Shown here in pieces: positions 24,067-31,754 of a stretch of DNA of 64,000 nucleotides (positions are counted from its first letter, which is position 1; every line of letters begins with the position of its first letter). The position numbers and the translations under genes are program-made. The stretch lies in NCBI RefSeq assembly GCF_051859565.1, contig NZ_JBHYFK010000002.1, positions 62,001-126,000 on the forward strand, written 5' to 3'. The stretch comes from Glycocaulis sp051859565. GTDB lineage: Bacteria; Pseudomonadota; Alphaproteobacteria; Caulobacterales; Maricaulaceae. The notes under the pieces were generated by a model. That model was not told where the DNA came from. It ran no database searches and worked only from the letters and a program-made list of their open reading frames with translations.

Positions 24067-26964
24067 ATGACACTTTCAACAAACCCTGTGGTGGGGAACG
24101 GCACTGTTCTGCGTGCAAAATCCGCAGCGACCGGGGTATCGGTGCTGGCGTTGATTGCCGCCAGCGCGTCGGCGGTGACGCTGGCGGGTACGTCTGCAGC
24201 GTATGCCCAGATGCAGAGCGTGGTGTGTACTGACGCGAACACCGATACCAATGCCGGTGCGAGTGCAACGGGCGATTACGCAACAGCTTGCGGCGCGCTT
24301 TCGCGGGCCGAAGACGAAGGCGCGGCGGCCTATGGATATGGCGCGGTAGCCAGTGGCATGCATAGCACGGCCATGGGTATGAACGCGCAGGCGCTTGGGG
24401 CCTCTTCTGCCGCCCTTGGCATTAATGCGCGTGCAACGGCGCTTGGCGGGCTGGCTGTCGGTGCGTTTTCCGAATCGCAGAATGAAGGCGCGATTGCGAT
24501 TGGCACGCTGAGCCTGGCCACGGCGGATTGGGGCGTCGCGCTGGGCTTCGAGGCTGAGGTGAGTGGTGAAGGCGCGGTTTCCGTGGGTGCCCAGGCCAAT
24601 GCCAGCGCGGACAGCGCTGTTGCCGTAGGCAATACGGCCACGGCGTCTGGCGACAGTTCGACGGCTCTCGGAACGAGGTCGTCTGCGCAAGGCGAAGGCT
24701 CTCTGGCTCTGGGCGCGTGGAGCCAGGCCAATGGAGACGCGTCCATTGCGCACGGCCTTGGCGCCGTGGCCGATGGCGAGGCCGCTATTGCTCTGGGGGC
24801 TGCCGCCAATGCAACTGGCGGGTCGTCCACCGCTATCGGCACAACCGCCAATGCCAGCGGACTCAACAGCATCGCCATTGGCCATTGGGCTTTTTCGCAG
24901 AATGAAGGCGGTACGGTTGTCGGTGCCGAAGCGGAGGCTGTCGGCGAGGGCGCCAGCGCGTTTGGCGCACTGGCGTTTGCCAACGGCTATGGCGCCGCAG
25001 CTCTTGGCATGGAGGCGCATGCCATCGGTTTGGGCGCGACGGCGGTAGGTGCTGACAGTGACGCGGAGGCGAATTTTGCCACGGCCGTGGGTTCAGGTGC
25101 TGTGGCTGAGGCGGTGGGTGCCACAGCGCTCGGCTCAGGCGCTGATGCGATTAGCGCCCGCGCCATCGCGGTGGGGTATGAAGCCAAAGCCTCAGCCAAT
25201 GACGCAATCGCGCTGGGTCATGATTCCTCCGCGAGCGGCGAGTCCTCATTTGCTTTGGGCCGCGAAGCGCATGCGGCGGGTTCCGGATCGCTGGCCATGG
25301 GCGCTTCGGCTTTCACAGGGAGCGCCAGCTCGGTGGCTATCGGGCAGTCCGCGCGGGCGTTGAACGAATTCGCGTCCGCCTTTGGTGCTGGTTCGATCGC
25401 CAACGGCACGGGGTCGGTCGCTATCGGTGCGGGCTCGGTGGCCAACGAAGACTGGACAGTGTCCTTCGGCGATTCCCGCGACCGGCGCCGTCTGGTGAAT
25501 GTCGCTGATGGTGTCGATGACAGTGACGCGGCCACAATCGGTCAGCTCGGGGTTCTCGGGGACGAGATTGCCAATCTGGCAGCGGCGAACGCGATGCTCG
25601 ACTATCTCGCCGTGAATGATCCTTTCGCTGAGGGCGCGGCGAGCGCTACAGGTCAGGACGCAATTGCGCTCGGGGGCGCAGCATCGGCCAGTGGTGCGAG
25701 CTCGCTGGCGATTGGCCGCAGGGCGGATGCATCAGAAACTGGTGCGATCGCTGTCGGCGATTTTGCCTGGGCCTCGAACGACCTCGCTCTGGCTCTGGGA
25801 ACGCACTCCGCGGCCGACGGCGTCGGATCGGTGGCTCTGGGTGCAGGCTCTGTCGCTGCTCAGGACTGGACGGTGTCGTTCGGTAATGCCGGCCAGCAGC
25901 GCCGTCTGGTGAACGTTGCCGACGGCATTGCTGATACCGACGCCGTGACCGTGGCCCAGCTCAATGCTGCAACTGGTGGAGCGGGCTTTGACATGTCAGT
26001 CTTCGGAAGCGATATCGCCAGCTTCTTCGGCGGCGGGGCGGCCTATGCTGCCGGTGCGTTCACTCACCCAACCTATATTATTCAGGGCACGAGTTTTGGT
26101 GATGTCGGCAGCGCGTTCGCAGCGCTGGATGGCAAGGTCACGGAGAACGCGACCGAGATACAGGCGATCAAGGATGCCGCACCGCCATCGGGCGACACGT
26201 CGGCTCAAGTGGCAGCGCTGCAGGCACAGATCGAGGCCCTTCAGGCCCAGATGCAGGCGCAGATGGAGGCGCTTCAGCAAGCGTCCAGCCAGCTCGCCGA
26301 TCTGCAAACGGGCGGTGTGCAGGGCGGCCAGACGAGTTCGGGCAATGATATCGCTATTGGTTCGGGCGCGCAGGCTGGCTCCCAGGATGCGGGCGGCGCA
26401 GGCTTGGCATCTGCGGGGGATATGAGCCCGGCACAGACCGGATCAGGCTCGATTGCCATCGGCGTCAATGCGCAGGCAACGAATGCGAACGCCATTGCCA
26501 TCGGATCGGGCGCGGAGACCACGCGCGACAATCAGGTGGTGATCGGGACGGCCAGCAACACCTACACGCTGGCGGGCATCAACTCGGCGGCCAGCCGTGC
26601 GGCGCAATCGGGCCAGACCTATATGGTCACCTCGGATGCTGCCGGTAATCTGGCGACGATGGACTTCCAGCCCTGGTTTGACCGGGTAGACGGGCTGGAG
26701 ACCAGCGTCATGGCACAAAGTGATCAGCTGCGTCAGCACTCCGACGGTATCGCCATGGCGATGGCGCTCAGCGGCGCAACGATCCTGCAGCCGGGCCAGA
26801 CCTTCGCTTTCTCGGCCAATTACGGTCACTACAGCAGTTCGGGCGCTGTCGGCTTCGGCGCGATCGGCCGCTACCGGGAGAATGTCTTCCTCAATGTCGG
26901 TGTCGGGACCGGCTTCCGCACAGGCCAGGTTTCTGGCCGGGCGGGCGTGAGCTGGGGCTGGTAG
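24067..26964 (+). CDS. Trimeric autotransporter adhesin (YadA/Hia-like)
   Basis: This 965-residue surface protein is built like a trimeric autotransporter (type Vc). A long signal peptide ends near AYA at residue 47. Then come many 14-residue head repeats of the type AIGxxAxAxGxxSxALG, a first neck (VSFGDSRDRRRLVNVADG, about residues 465-485), a second head, a second neck (VSFGNAGQQRRLVNVADG, near residue 600), a stalk with a heptad coiled coil (QIEALQAQMQAQMEALQQ), a third small head, and a C-terminal membrane anchor ending in an aromatic residue (GVSWGW). It likely mediates attachment to surfaces or hosts. GGGGAG lies six bases before the ATG. The repeats are at protein level; their DNA has diverged. 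Confidence 0.93.
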   Translation: MTLSTNPVVGNGTVLRAKSAATGVSVLALIAASASAVTLAGTSAAYAQMQSVVCTDANTDTNAGASATGDYATACGALSRAEDEGAAAYGYGAVASGMHSTAMGMNAQALGASSAALGINARATALGGLAVGAFSESQNEGAIAIGTLSLATADWGVALGFEAEVSGEGAVSVGAQANASADSAVAVGNTATASGDSSTALGTRSSAQGEGSLALGAWSQANGDASIAHGLGAVADGEAAIALGAAANATGGSSTAIGTTANASGLNSIAIGHWAFSQNEGGTVVGAEAEAVGEGASAFGALAFANGYGAAALGMEAHAIGLGATAVGADSDAEANFATAVGSGAVAEAVGATALGSGADAISARAIAVGYEAKASANDAIALGHDSSASGESSFALGREAHAAGSGSLAMGASAFTGSASSVAIGQSARALNEFASAFGAGSIANGTGSVAIGAGSVANEDWTVSFGDSRDRRRLVNVADGVDDSDAATIGQLGVLGDEIANLAAANAMLDYLAVNDPFAEGAASATGQDAIALGGAASASGASSLAIGRRADASETGAIAVGDFAWASNDLALALGTHSAADGVGSVALGAGSVAAQDWTVSFGNAGQQRRLVNVADGIADTDAVTVAQLNAATGGAGFDMSVFGSDIASFFGGGAAYAAGAFTHPTYIIQGTSFGDVGSAFAALDGKVTENATEIQAIKDAAPPSGDTSAQVAALQAQIEALQAQMQAQMEALQQASSQLADLQTGGVQGGQTSSGNDIAIGSGAQAGSQDAGGAGLASAGDMSPAQTGSGSIAIGVNAQATNANAIAIGSGAETTRDNQVVIGTASNTYTLAGINSAASRAAQSGQTYMVTSDAAGNLATMDFQPWFDRVDGLETSVMAQSDQLRQHSDGIAMAMALSGATILQPGQTFAFSANYGHYSSSGAVGFGAIGRYRENVFLNVGVGTGFRTGQVSGRAGVSWGW

Positions 26965-26989
26965 GGCTTCCGGTCTTGCGTTGAGGAGG

Positions 26990-27019
26990 GAAGGGCCGGA
27001 GCCACCACTCCGGCCCTTC
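26990..27019 (+). terminator. Perfect hairpin after the autotransporter
   Basis: GAAGGGCCGGAG (26990-27001) pairs with CTCCGGCCCTTC (27008-27019) around CCACCA. It is a 12-bp perfect stem 25 bases after the stop; a T-run is missing, so termination strength is uncertain. Confidence 0.65.
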
Positions 27020-27035
27020 ACCTGTCTGCGGCTAT

Positions 27036-27060
27036 GGAACCGGCGGACAGTGCGGACGTT
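27036..27060 (+). promoter_or_regulatory. EcfG (general stress sigma factor) promoter
   Basis: GGAAC (27036-27040), a 16-base spacer and CGTT (27057-27060) match exactly the alphaproteobacterial EcfG/SigT consensus GGAAC-N16/17-CGTT. The next start codon on this strand is at 27108, 48 bases on, after AAAGGGAG. Confidence 0.8.
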
Positions 27061-27107
27061 TCTCCTTTCGCGCTCCTGAGTGGCGGGGCGGAAAAGGGAG
27101 TTTGATC

Positions 27108-27263
27108 ATGCGTTCCAACCAGAAGCTGGTTTATGCAGGCGTAGCGGTTTTGCTGATTGTCATCGGCGCGGTCGGCTATGCGATGTGGCGCGATAGCCGG
27201 ACCAACACGATGGAAATCAATATCGGCGACGAGACCCTGCGTATCGAAACCGAGGGGCGGTAG
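27108..27263 (+). CDS. 51-residue single-span membrane protein, probable general-stress gene
   Basis: I do not recognise this small protein. It has 51 residues: a short charged N-terminus (MRSNQK), one strongly hydrophobic segment (about residues 8-25, VYAGVAVLLIVIGAVGYAM), then a polar tail of about 25 residues ending in EGR, rich in Thr, Ile and acidic residues. It should sit in the inner membrane with one end exposed. A good AAGGGAG lies seven bases before ATG 27108 and a perfect EcfG promoter 48 bases before it, between the hairpin that closes the autotransporter gene and the convergent PEP carboxylase gene, whose stop is 13 bases away. The signals on both sides make chance unlikely. Confidence 0.8.
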   Translation: MRSNQKLVYAGVAVLLIVIGAVGYAMWRDSRTNTMEINIGDETLRIETEGR

Positions 27264-27276
27264 GACTTCCAGCCGC

Positions 27277-30084
27277 CTACCCGATGGCGCGGTGATAATG
27301 GCTGATGGCCACGCTCACTTGCGTCATCAGGGGGTAGAGCTGCTCCAGCGGACGAATGATACGCGCCTGAATCTCGGGATAGCCCCGCAAAGCCGGTGAA
27401 TCGGTCGTGCTCGGCTCCTCAATGGCGTCAAGCGCGCTGAGTGCCTCGCTGGCTTCGGGGAATATCTCGTCCAGCGCCGCAACGGCTTCGGGAATACGCA
27501 AGGCCAGCACCAGATCGATCAGGTCTGCGCGCGTGAGGTCGTGGCGCGGCGAGAAGCCCGGCAGGCGCGATATGATGAGGAAAGCCTGCATGATCAGCGC
27601 CTGCCGCACGGCGTGCAGCGCCTCGACCGCATAACGGTCGGGATCCTCGCGCCAGTCATGTCCGGCGATCAGCTGGTCAAACTTCATCAGATCGGCAGAG
27701 AGATGATTGGCCAGCCGCACCAAAGCGGTGTGGCGCGACTGATCTGCCAGCCGCCCGGCAAGATCCAGAAACGCACGTTGCATGGCGGGCGAGCGCGCCC
27801 AGGCGGCGCGGCCTGTCCATTCGCTGGCATCAAACAGGCGCGCATAGCCGCGCAGCGCGCTGAGGCTGGTCAGGGTACGCGCGCGCATCACCATGGCGAT
27901 CAGGTTGGCCATGCGCGGTGAGCGCGTGATGAGATCAGCCATGCGTTCGGGTTCGGACTGGGTGGATGCCCCGATCCCGCCAGACACATTCACAGGGATG
28001 GCGAGCTGTTGCAGGGCGGCATTGTGGGGAATGGCGCGCAGCATGGAGAGATCGAGCGCCTGTCCCGGCGCGCCGGGCCGCTTGGCTTTGCGCGAGCCGG
28101 ACTTGACCAGCATGTTCGGGGCGAACGCCGTGATTGCGTTGCGGTAGTCGGTATTGGCGAACAGGTCTTCCTGCCAGCTTTTCAGCGCCCGGTAGATGTC
28201 CCATGTGTAGTCGATCTCGGCATAGAACGGGTCGGCCTTGTTGCCGTCTGGAATGTCCAGCGCGTGGAGGGCCGTCTGCAGGACAACGGAGTCTGCCAGT
28301 TCCTGCCGGGCGAAATGGAGAAACCCGTCCCCGCCCTGATAGCTGGTCTCATGGACCAGCGGCACGCCTGCGGCTTTGAAGCGTGAGCGCGCCCATGGTG
28401 TCAGCAAATGGTCCAGCCGCTGGATCAGGCTACCCGGATGGGCGCCGCGTCCCATGGACTCGCCGTGCGTGTTGAAGACGACGATCTCGATATTCTTCAC
28501 GCCGTGGCGCGCCAGTGCCCGGGCGACGAGTATGTGCAGGCGTTCAATGGCCAGCTCTGCGCCCGCCTGTCCCATGAACCGGCCTGCATCGGAAAAGCCG
28601 AGCTGGATGGATAGTCGCCCGCGCGTCTGAACATAGTCACGATAGGCCGGCTCGCTGATAAGCCGGTCCATCAGGCGTCCGCCCCGCGCCCGCGCGTCGG
28701 GTGTCTCGAAGAGGGGTGAGATGTCCACCTTGTCTGCGACGCCGTAGAGCCGCGCCAGATAGACTGCGCCCATGACGGTGGCGGGCGTCTCACATTCGGC
28801 CAGCAGGAAGCGGATAGGCGTGTCGGCGTCGATATGCTTGAGGAATTGCGCGCACATCATGAACTGGCGGCGTGCTGTCATCTGCTCCAGGAAGACGGAG
28901 GCAAAGCTGACCGCGTGCAGCTCCGCGCTCTGCGCGCGTTCTGCAGCGCGGGCGAGGGCGAGGCGGCCGAAATCCTCCTCATCCTCTTCAAGGCCCAGAT
29001 CGGCCCGCACCGCGCTTTTCAGCTGGGCTGCATTGATGCGCAGATGGATATGGGCTGCGCCAAGGCCCGCTGATGCCATTTCGGCGCGCAGGGCCGCAAG
29101 GGCTGGCTTGTTCTCGTCTGATGCGCCTTCAATGGCCTCGCCAAGCTCTGCAATCAGCGCCGTGAGCGACACCAGCCTGTCGGTATGCGGCGCTGTCAGC
29201 GCGTTGGCTGCGTGGACGACTGTGGCGGGATTATCCAGATTGCCCTCGAAAAGCGCCGCATGCTCGCGCGTCAGCGCGCCAGCGCGCTGCAGGCGGGCGG
29301 CTACGTCACCCGCACCGGCCTCGGCGGCCAGGGCGGCATAACGCTCCAGCTGGATGGCCTTCTCCTCCAGACGGAAGGCGATCGAGCGGCCCCAGTGAAT
29401 ATCGGTGCGGCCGTCAAGATCATAGCCGACCCAGCTGGCCAGCGAGATGAGGTCGGGCTTGAGCGTATGCCAGCGATCCGGGAAATGGCGGCGGGCGGTG
29501 GCCAGGATCAGCGCATCGAGCTGCGCCAGCGCGCCGCGTGCGCGGGAGATTGCCTCTTTCACCTCGCCATGTTCGCTGACAAGCGAGATGTCACTGTCCG
29601 GACCGTGCTCCAGCCGCTCGGGATTGACCGGCGCGCCATCAACCGCCGCGTTGGCGAGGGCCAGCCGCATGGCTTTTGACAGCGCAAAGGTCGGGTGGGC
29701 GGTAAATACGATACCGGCCTTGCGCCGGGTCACGGCGTCCGCATAGGCATCAAAGCCCTGGGCTGCCAGCGTGTCCAGACGCGCCTTGAGCGCCTCCAGC
29801 GCCGCACCTGACAATCCGTGAGCGTGCAGCGCCCGCAAGGCGTCTGCACGGCCCGTCAGGCCCTGGTCTGCCAGTTCGCGCACGAGCGCACCCAGCCCTT
29901 CGACCGACACCGCGCCGCGATGCAGGCCAGAGAATATCTCGTTGGCAAGGTCGCCCACCGCGTTCTTCAGAGGTGTATCCCAGTCCTCACCCCAGCCGCC
30001 TTTGAGCGCGTCAAGGCAGTAGGCGGCGAGCGCGCCGGGTGTGCCGGGCAAGCGCGTATCAGGGTAGTCCGGGTTGCTGGTCAT
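27277..30084 (-). CDS. ppc: Phosphoenolpyruvate carboxylase, divergent type
   Basis: The 935-residue protein matches the PEP carboxylase fold, which adds bicarbonate to PEP to make oxaloacetate and refill the TCA cycle. The first active-site region reads VFTAHPTF (Escherichia coli has TAHPTE), and the second reads VFNTHGESMGRGAHPG instead of FHGRGGxxGRGGGP: the catalytic His and the GRG arginine remain, but the loop between them is two residues shorter. A late ETSYQGGDGFLHF replaces the usual TEQGE region. Proteins of this divergent class are annotated as PEP carboxylase in Caulobacter-like bacteria. It is downstream of the PLP-lyase gene on the same strand with 55 bases between. No clear ribosome binding site. 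Confidence 0.85.
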   Translation of the reverse strand: MTSNPDYPDTRLPGTPGALAAYCLDALKGGWGEDWDTPLKNAVGDLANEIFSGLHRGAVSVEGLGALVRELADQGLTGRADALRALHAHGLSGAALEALKARLDTLAAQGFDAYADAVTRRKAGIVFTAHPTFALSKAMRLALANAAVDGAPVNPERLEHGPDSDISLVSEHGEVKEAISRARGALAQLDALILATARRHFPDRWHTLKPDLISLASWVGYDLDGRTDIHWGRSIAFRLEEKAIQLERYAALAAEAGAGDVAARLQRAGALTREHAALFEGNLDNPATVVHAANALTAPHTDRLVSLTALIAELGEAIEGASDENKPALAALRAEMASAGLGAAHIHLRINAAQLKSAVRADLGLEEDEEDFGRLALARAAERAQSAELHAVSFASVFLEQMTARRQFMMCAQFLKHIDADTPIRFLLAECETPATVMGAVYLARLYGVADKVDISPLFETPDARARGGRLMDRLISEPAYRDYVQTRGRLSIQLGFSDAGRFMGQAGAELAIERLHILVARALARHGVKNIEIVVFNTHGESMGRGAHPGSLIQRLDHLLTPWARSRFKAAGVPLVHETSYQGGDGFLHFARQELADSVVLQTALHALDIPDGNKADPFYAEIDYTWDIYRALKSWQEDLFANTDYRNAITAFAPNMLVKSGSRKAKRPGAPGQALDLSMLRAIPHNAALQQLAIPVNVSGGIGASTQSEPERMADLITRSPRMANLIAMVMRARTLTSLSALRGYARLFDASEWTGRAAWARSPAMQRAFLDLAGRLADQSRHTALVRLANHLSADLMKFDQLIAGHDWREDPDRYAVEALHAVRQALIMQAFLIISRLPGFSPRHDLTRADLIDLVLALRIPEAVAALDEIFPEASEALSALDAIEEPSTTDSPALRGYPEIQARIIRPLEQLYPLMTQVSVAISHYHRAIG

Positions 30085-30139
30085 GGGGGTGTCTTTTGCT
30101 GCGATCAGGAAGGCAGGCTAGCGGAGATGCTGCGCTGCG

Positions 30140-31597
30140 TCATGTATCCGCTGCGGCGCCCGCAGGCTTGGCGTAAAGCCGGTTGATATATTCCTTCAAT
30201 ATCCGGTCGCGGGCCTCAAATGGCATGGCATCCATCAGCGTGTTGATGGGCCGCATCTCGTCCGGCATGCCGCCCGTGCCGCCGGTGAACATGCTCTCCA
30301 TGGCGTCCAGAAGGTCAGCAGGTTCCATCGCCGTGATGGCGGCGATCTCGTCGGCAGAAGGCGTGGCGACGCGGTATTGCGGGTCGGCACGCAAGCGCGC
30401 GGTCTCTGCGCGCAGATCATCCAGCATGGCATCGACATTGGGGGCGTTTGCCGGGCCGATGGAGACGTGCAGATTGGCCGGAGAGGGTCCGTGCCCGAAC
30501 TGGGCCTGCAGGAACCAGCCCTTGGCCTTCATCGCATCGGCCAGCGCAAATATGTCAAACCCTTCGGCGGCAAAAGCCAGAAGATTGCCGGGCGGATTAC
30601 CCAGCAGTTTCAGACCCTCGATCTCACGGATAGCCGCGCACATTTTGGCTGAGGCTTCCTGCGTCACCCTGGCAAGGCGCAGATAGCCATCCTCGCCGAT
30701 GAAGTTGAGCGCGGCCCAAGCACCCGCAATGGGTCCGGCAGAGCGGCCCGACTGGATGGTGGGATTGACGATTGTATAGCCGGTCCAGCCCGACCAGGCG
30801 AAAATCTGGTATTTGCGAAGCTCGCCATTTGCATAGAGCACGCTGGATGCGCCCTTGGCGGCATAGCCCCATTTATGGAAGTCCAGCGACATCTGGGTGA
30901 CCCCGGGCGTGGAGAGATCGAAGGCCTCTACATCCGCGCCCAGCTTGCGGATGAAGGGCAGATACATGCCGCCGACACAGCAATCGGCATGGAAAAGCAC
31001 GCCGGCTTCCAGCGCCACCTGACCGATGGCGGCAATCGGGTCGATCACGCCATGCGCATAGGAGGGCGCTGACCCCACCAGCATTATCGTCTGGTCTGTG
31101 ATCGCCTTCTCCATGGCTTCGGGCAGGGCGGTGAAGCTCTCCGGGTCGACCGGGGTGATGACCGGTTTCACGTCGAAATAGGCGCACGCCTTGAAGAAGG
31201 CCGGATGCGCGGTTTCGGGCAGGACAAGTTCGGGCGCGGTGATGTGGGGTTTCGTCGCGCGGGCATGGTCTCGCGCGGTTTTCACCGACAGGAGGATGCT
31301 TTCGGTACCGCCCGTGGTGAAGCTGCCCTTGGCGCCGGGCGGCGCGTTCTGCAGGTCCAGCGCCATGGCGATGACGTCGCGCTCCAGCTCCAGCGCGGAG
31401 GGGAAGGAGGTCGGGTCGATACCGTTCTCGGTCAGGAAGGCCGAATAGGCCTTCTTCACGACATCCATGGCCTCGGCGCCAGCGTCGTAGATATAGGCAA
31501 ATACGCGCCCCTCCTGCCAGCGCACATCATTGGCCTTGCGCGCTTCGAGTTCAGCCAGAAGCGCGTCGGCCGCGCGGCCCTTTTTCGGAAATGTCAT
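30140..31597 (-). CDS. PLP-dependent lyase of the sphingosine-1-phosphate lyase / group II decarboxylase family
   Basis: This 485-residue enzyme has the fold-type I PLP architecture: FTTGGTESILL for cofactor phosphate binding, HADCCVGG (Asp205, pyridine nitrogen contact) and the lysine segment DFHKWGYAAKGAS with Lys242 as the expected Schiff-base residue. The HKxGxxxKG arrangement, the YDAGAEAMDVVKKAY start and a TIQSGRSAG segment match sphingosine-1-phosphate lyases more than glutamate or tyrosine decarboxylases. Eukaryotic and bacterial members cleave phosphorylated long-chain bases to an aldehyde and phosphoethanolamine. GGGAG lies nine bases ahead of ATG. The upstream 157-base gap holds the katG terminator. 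Confidence 0.82.
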   Translation of the reverse strand: MTFPKKGRAADALLAELEARKANDVRWQEGRVFAYIYDAGAEAMDVVKKAYSAFLTENGIDPTSFPSALELERDVIAMALDLQNAPPGAKGSFTTGGTESILLSVKTARDHARATKPHITAPELVLPETAHPAFFKACAYFDVKPVITPVDPESFTALPEAMEKAITDQTIMLVGSAPSYAHGVIDPIAAIGQVALEAGVLFHADCCVGGMYLPFIRKLGADVEAFDLSTPGVTQMSLDFHKWGYAAKGASSVLYANGELRKYQIFAWSGWTGYTIVNPTIQSGRSAGPIAGAWAALNFIGEDGYLRLARVTQEASAKMCAAIREIEGLKLLGNPPGNLLAFAAEGFDIFALADAMKAKGWFLQAQFGHGPSPANLHVSIGPANAPNVDAMLDDLRAETARLRADPQYRVATPSADEIAAITAMEPADLLDAMESMFTGGTGGMPDEMRPINTLMDAMPFEARDRILKEYINRLYAKPAGAAADT

Positions 31598-31690
31598 GGA
31601 TACCGGCTCCCTGATGGATGGGCGCTTTTTTAAACCGCGCCTTTGCCGGTGACGCTATCGGAGCCTTGGCAGGGATCAAGCCTTGGAGCG

Positions 31691-31728
31691 GGAAAAAGAA
31701 ACGCCCGGATGCGGGAAGCATCCGGGCG
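31691..31728 (-). terminator. Intrinsic terminator of katG
   Basis: CGCCCGGATGC (31702-31712) pairs with GCATCCGGGCG (31718-31728) around GGGAA. Read on the minus strand it is followed by a T-rich run (TTTCTTTTTCC), and it lies 27 bases beyond the katG stop. Confidence 0.88.
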
Positions 31729-31754
31729 CTGGTGTTCAGTCAGATCTGGCTCTC

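Noticed and set aside
24300..25450. Possible CRISPR-like or satellite DNA repeat
   Set aside because: The 42-base periodicity comes from 14-residue protein head repeats of an adhesin; the DNA repeats are degenerate and lie within one frame.
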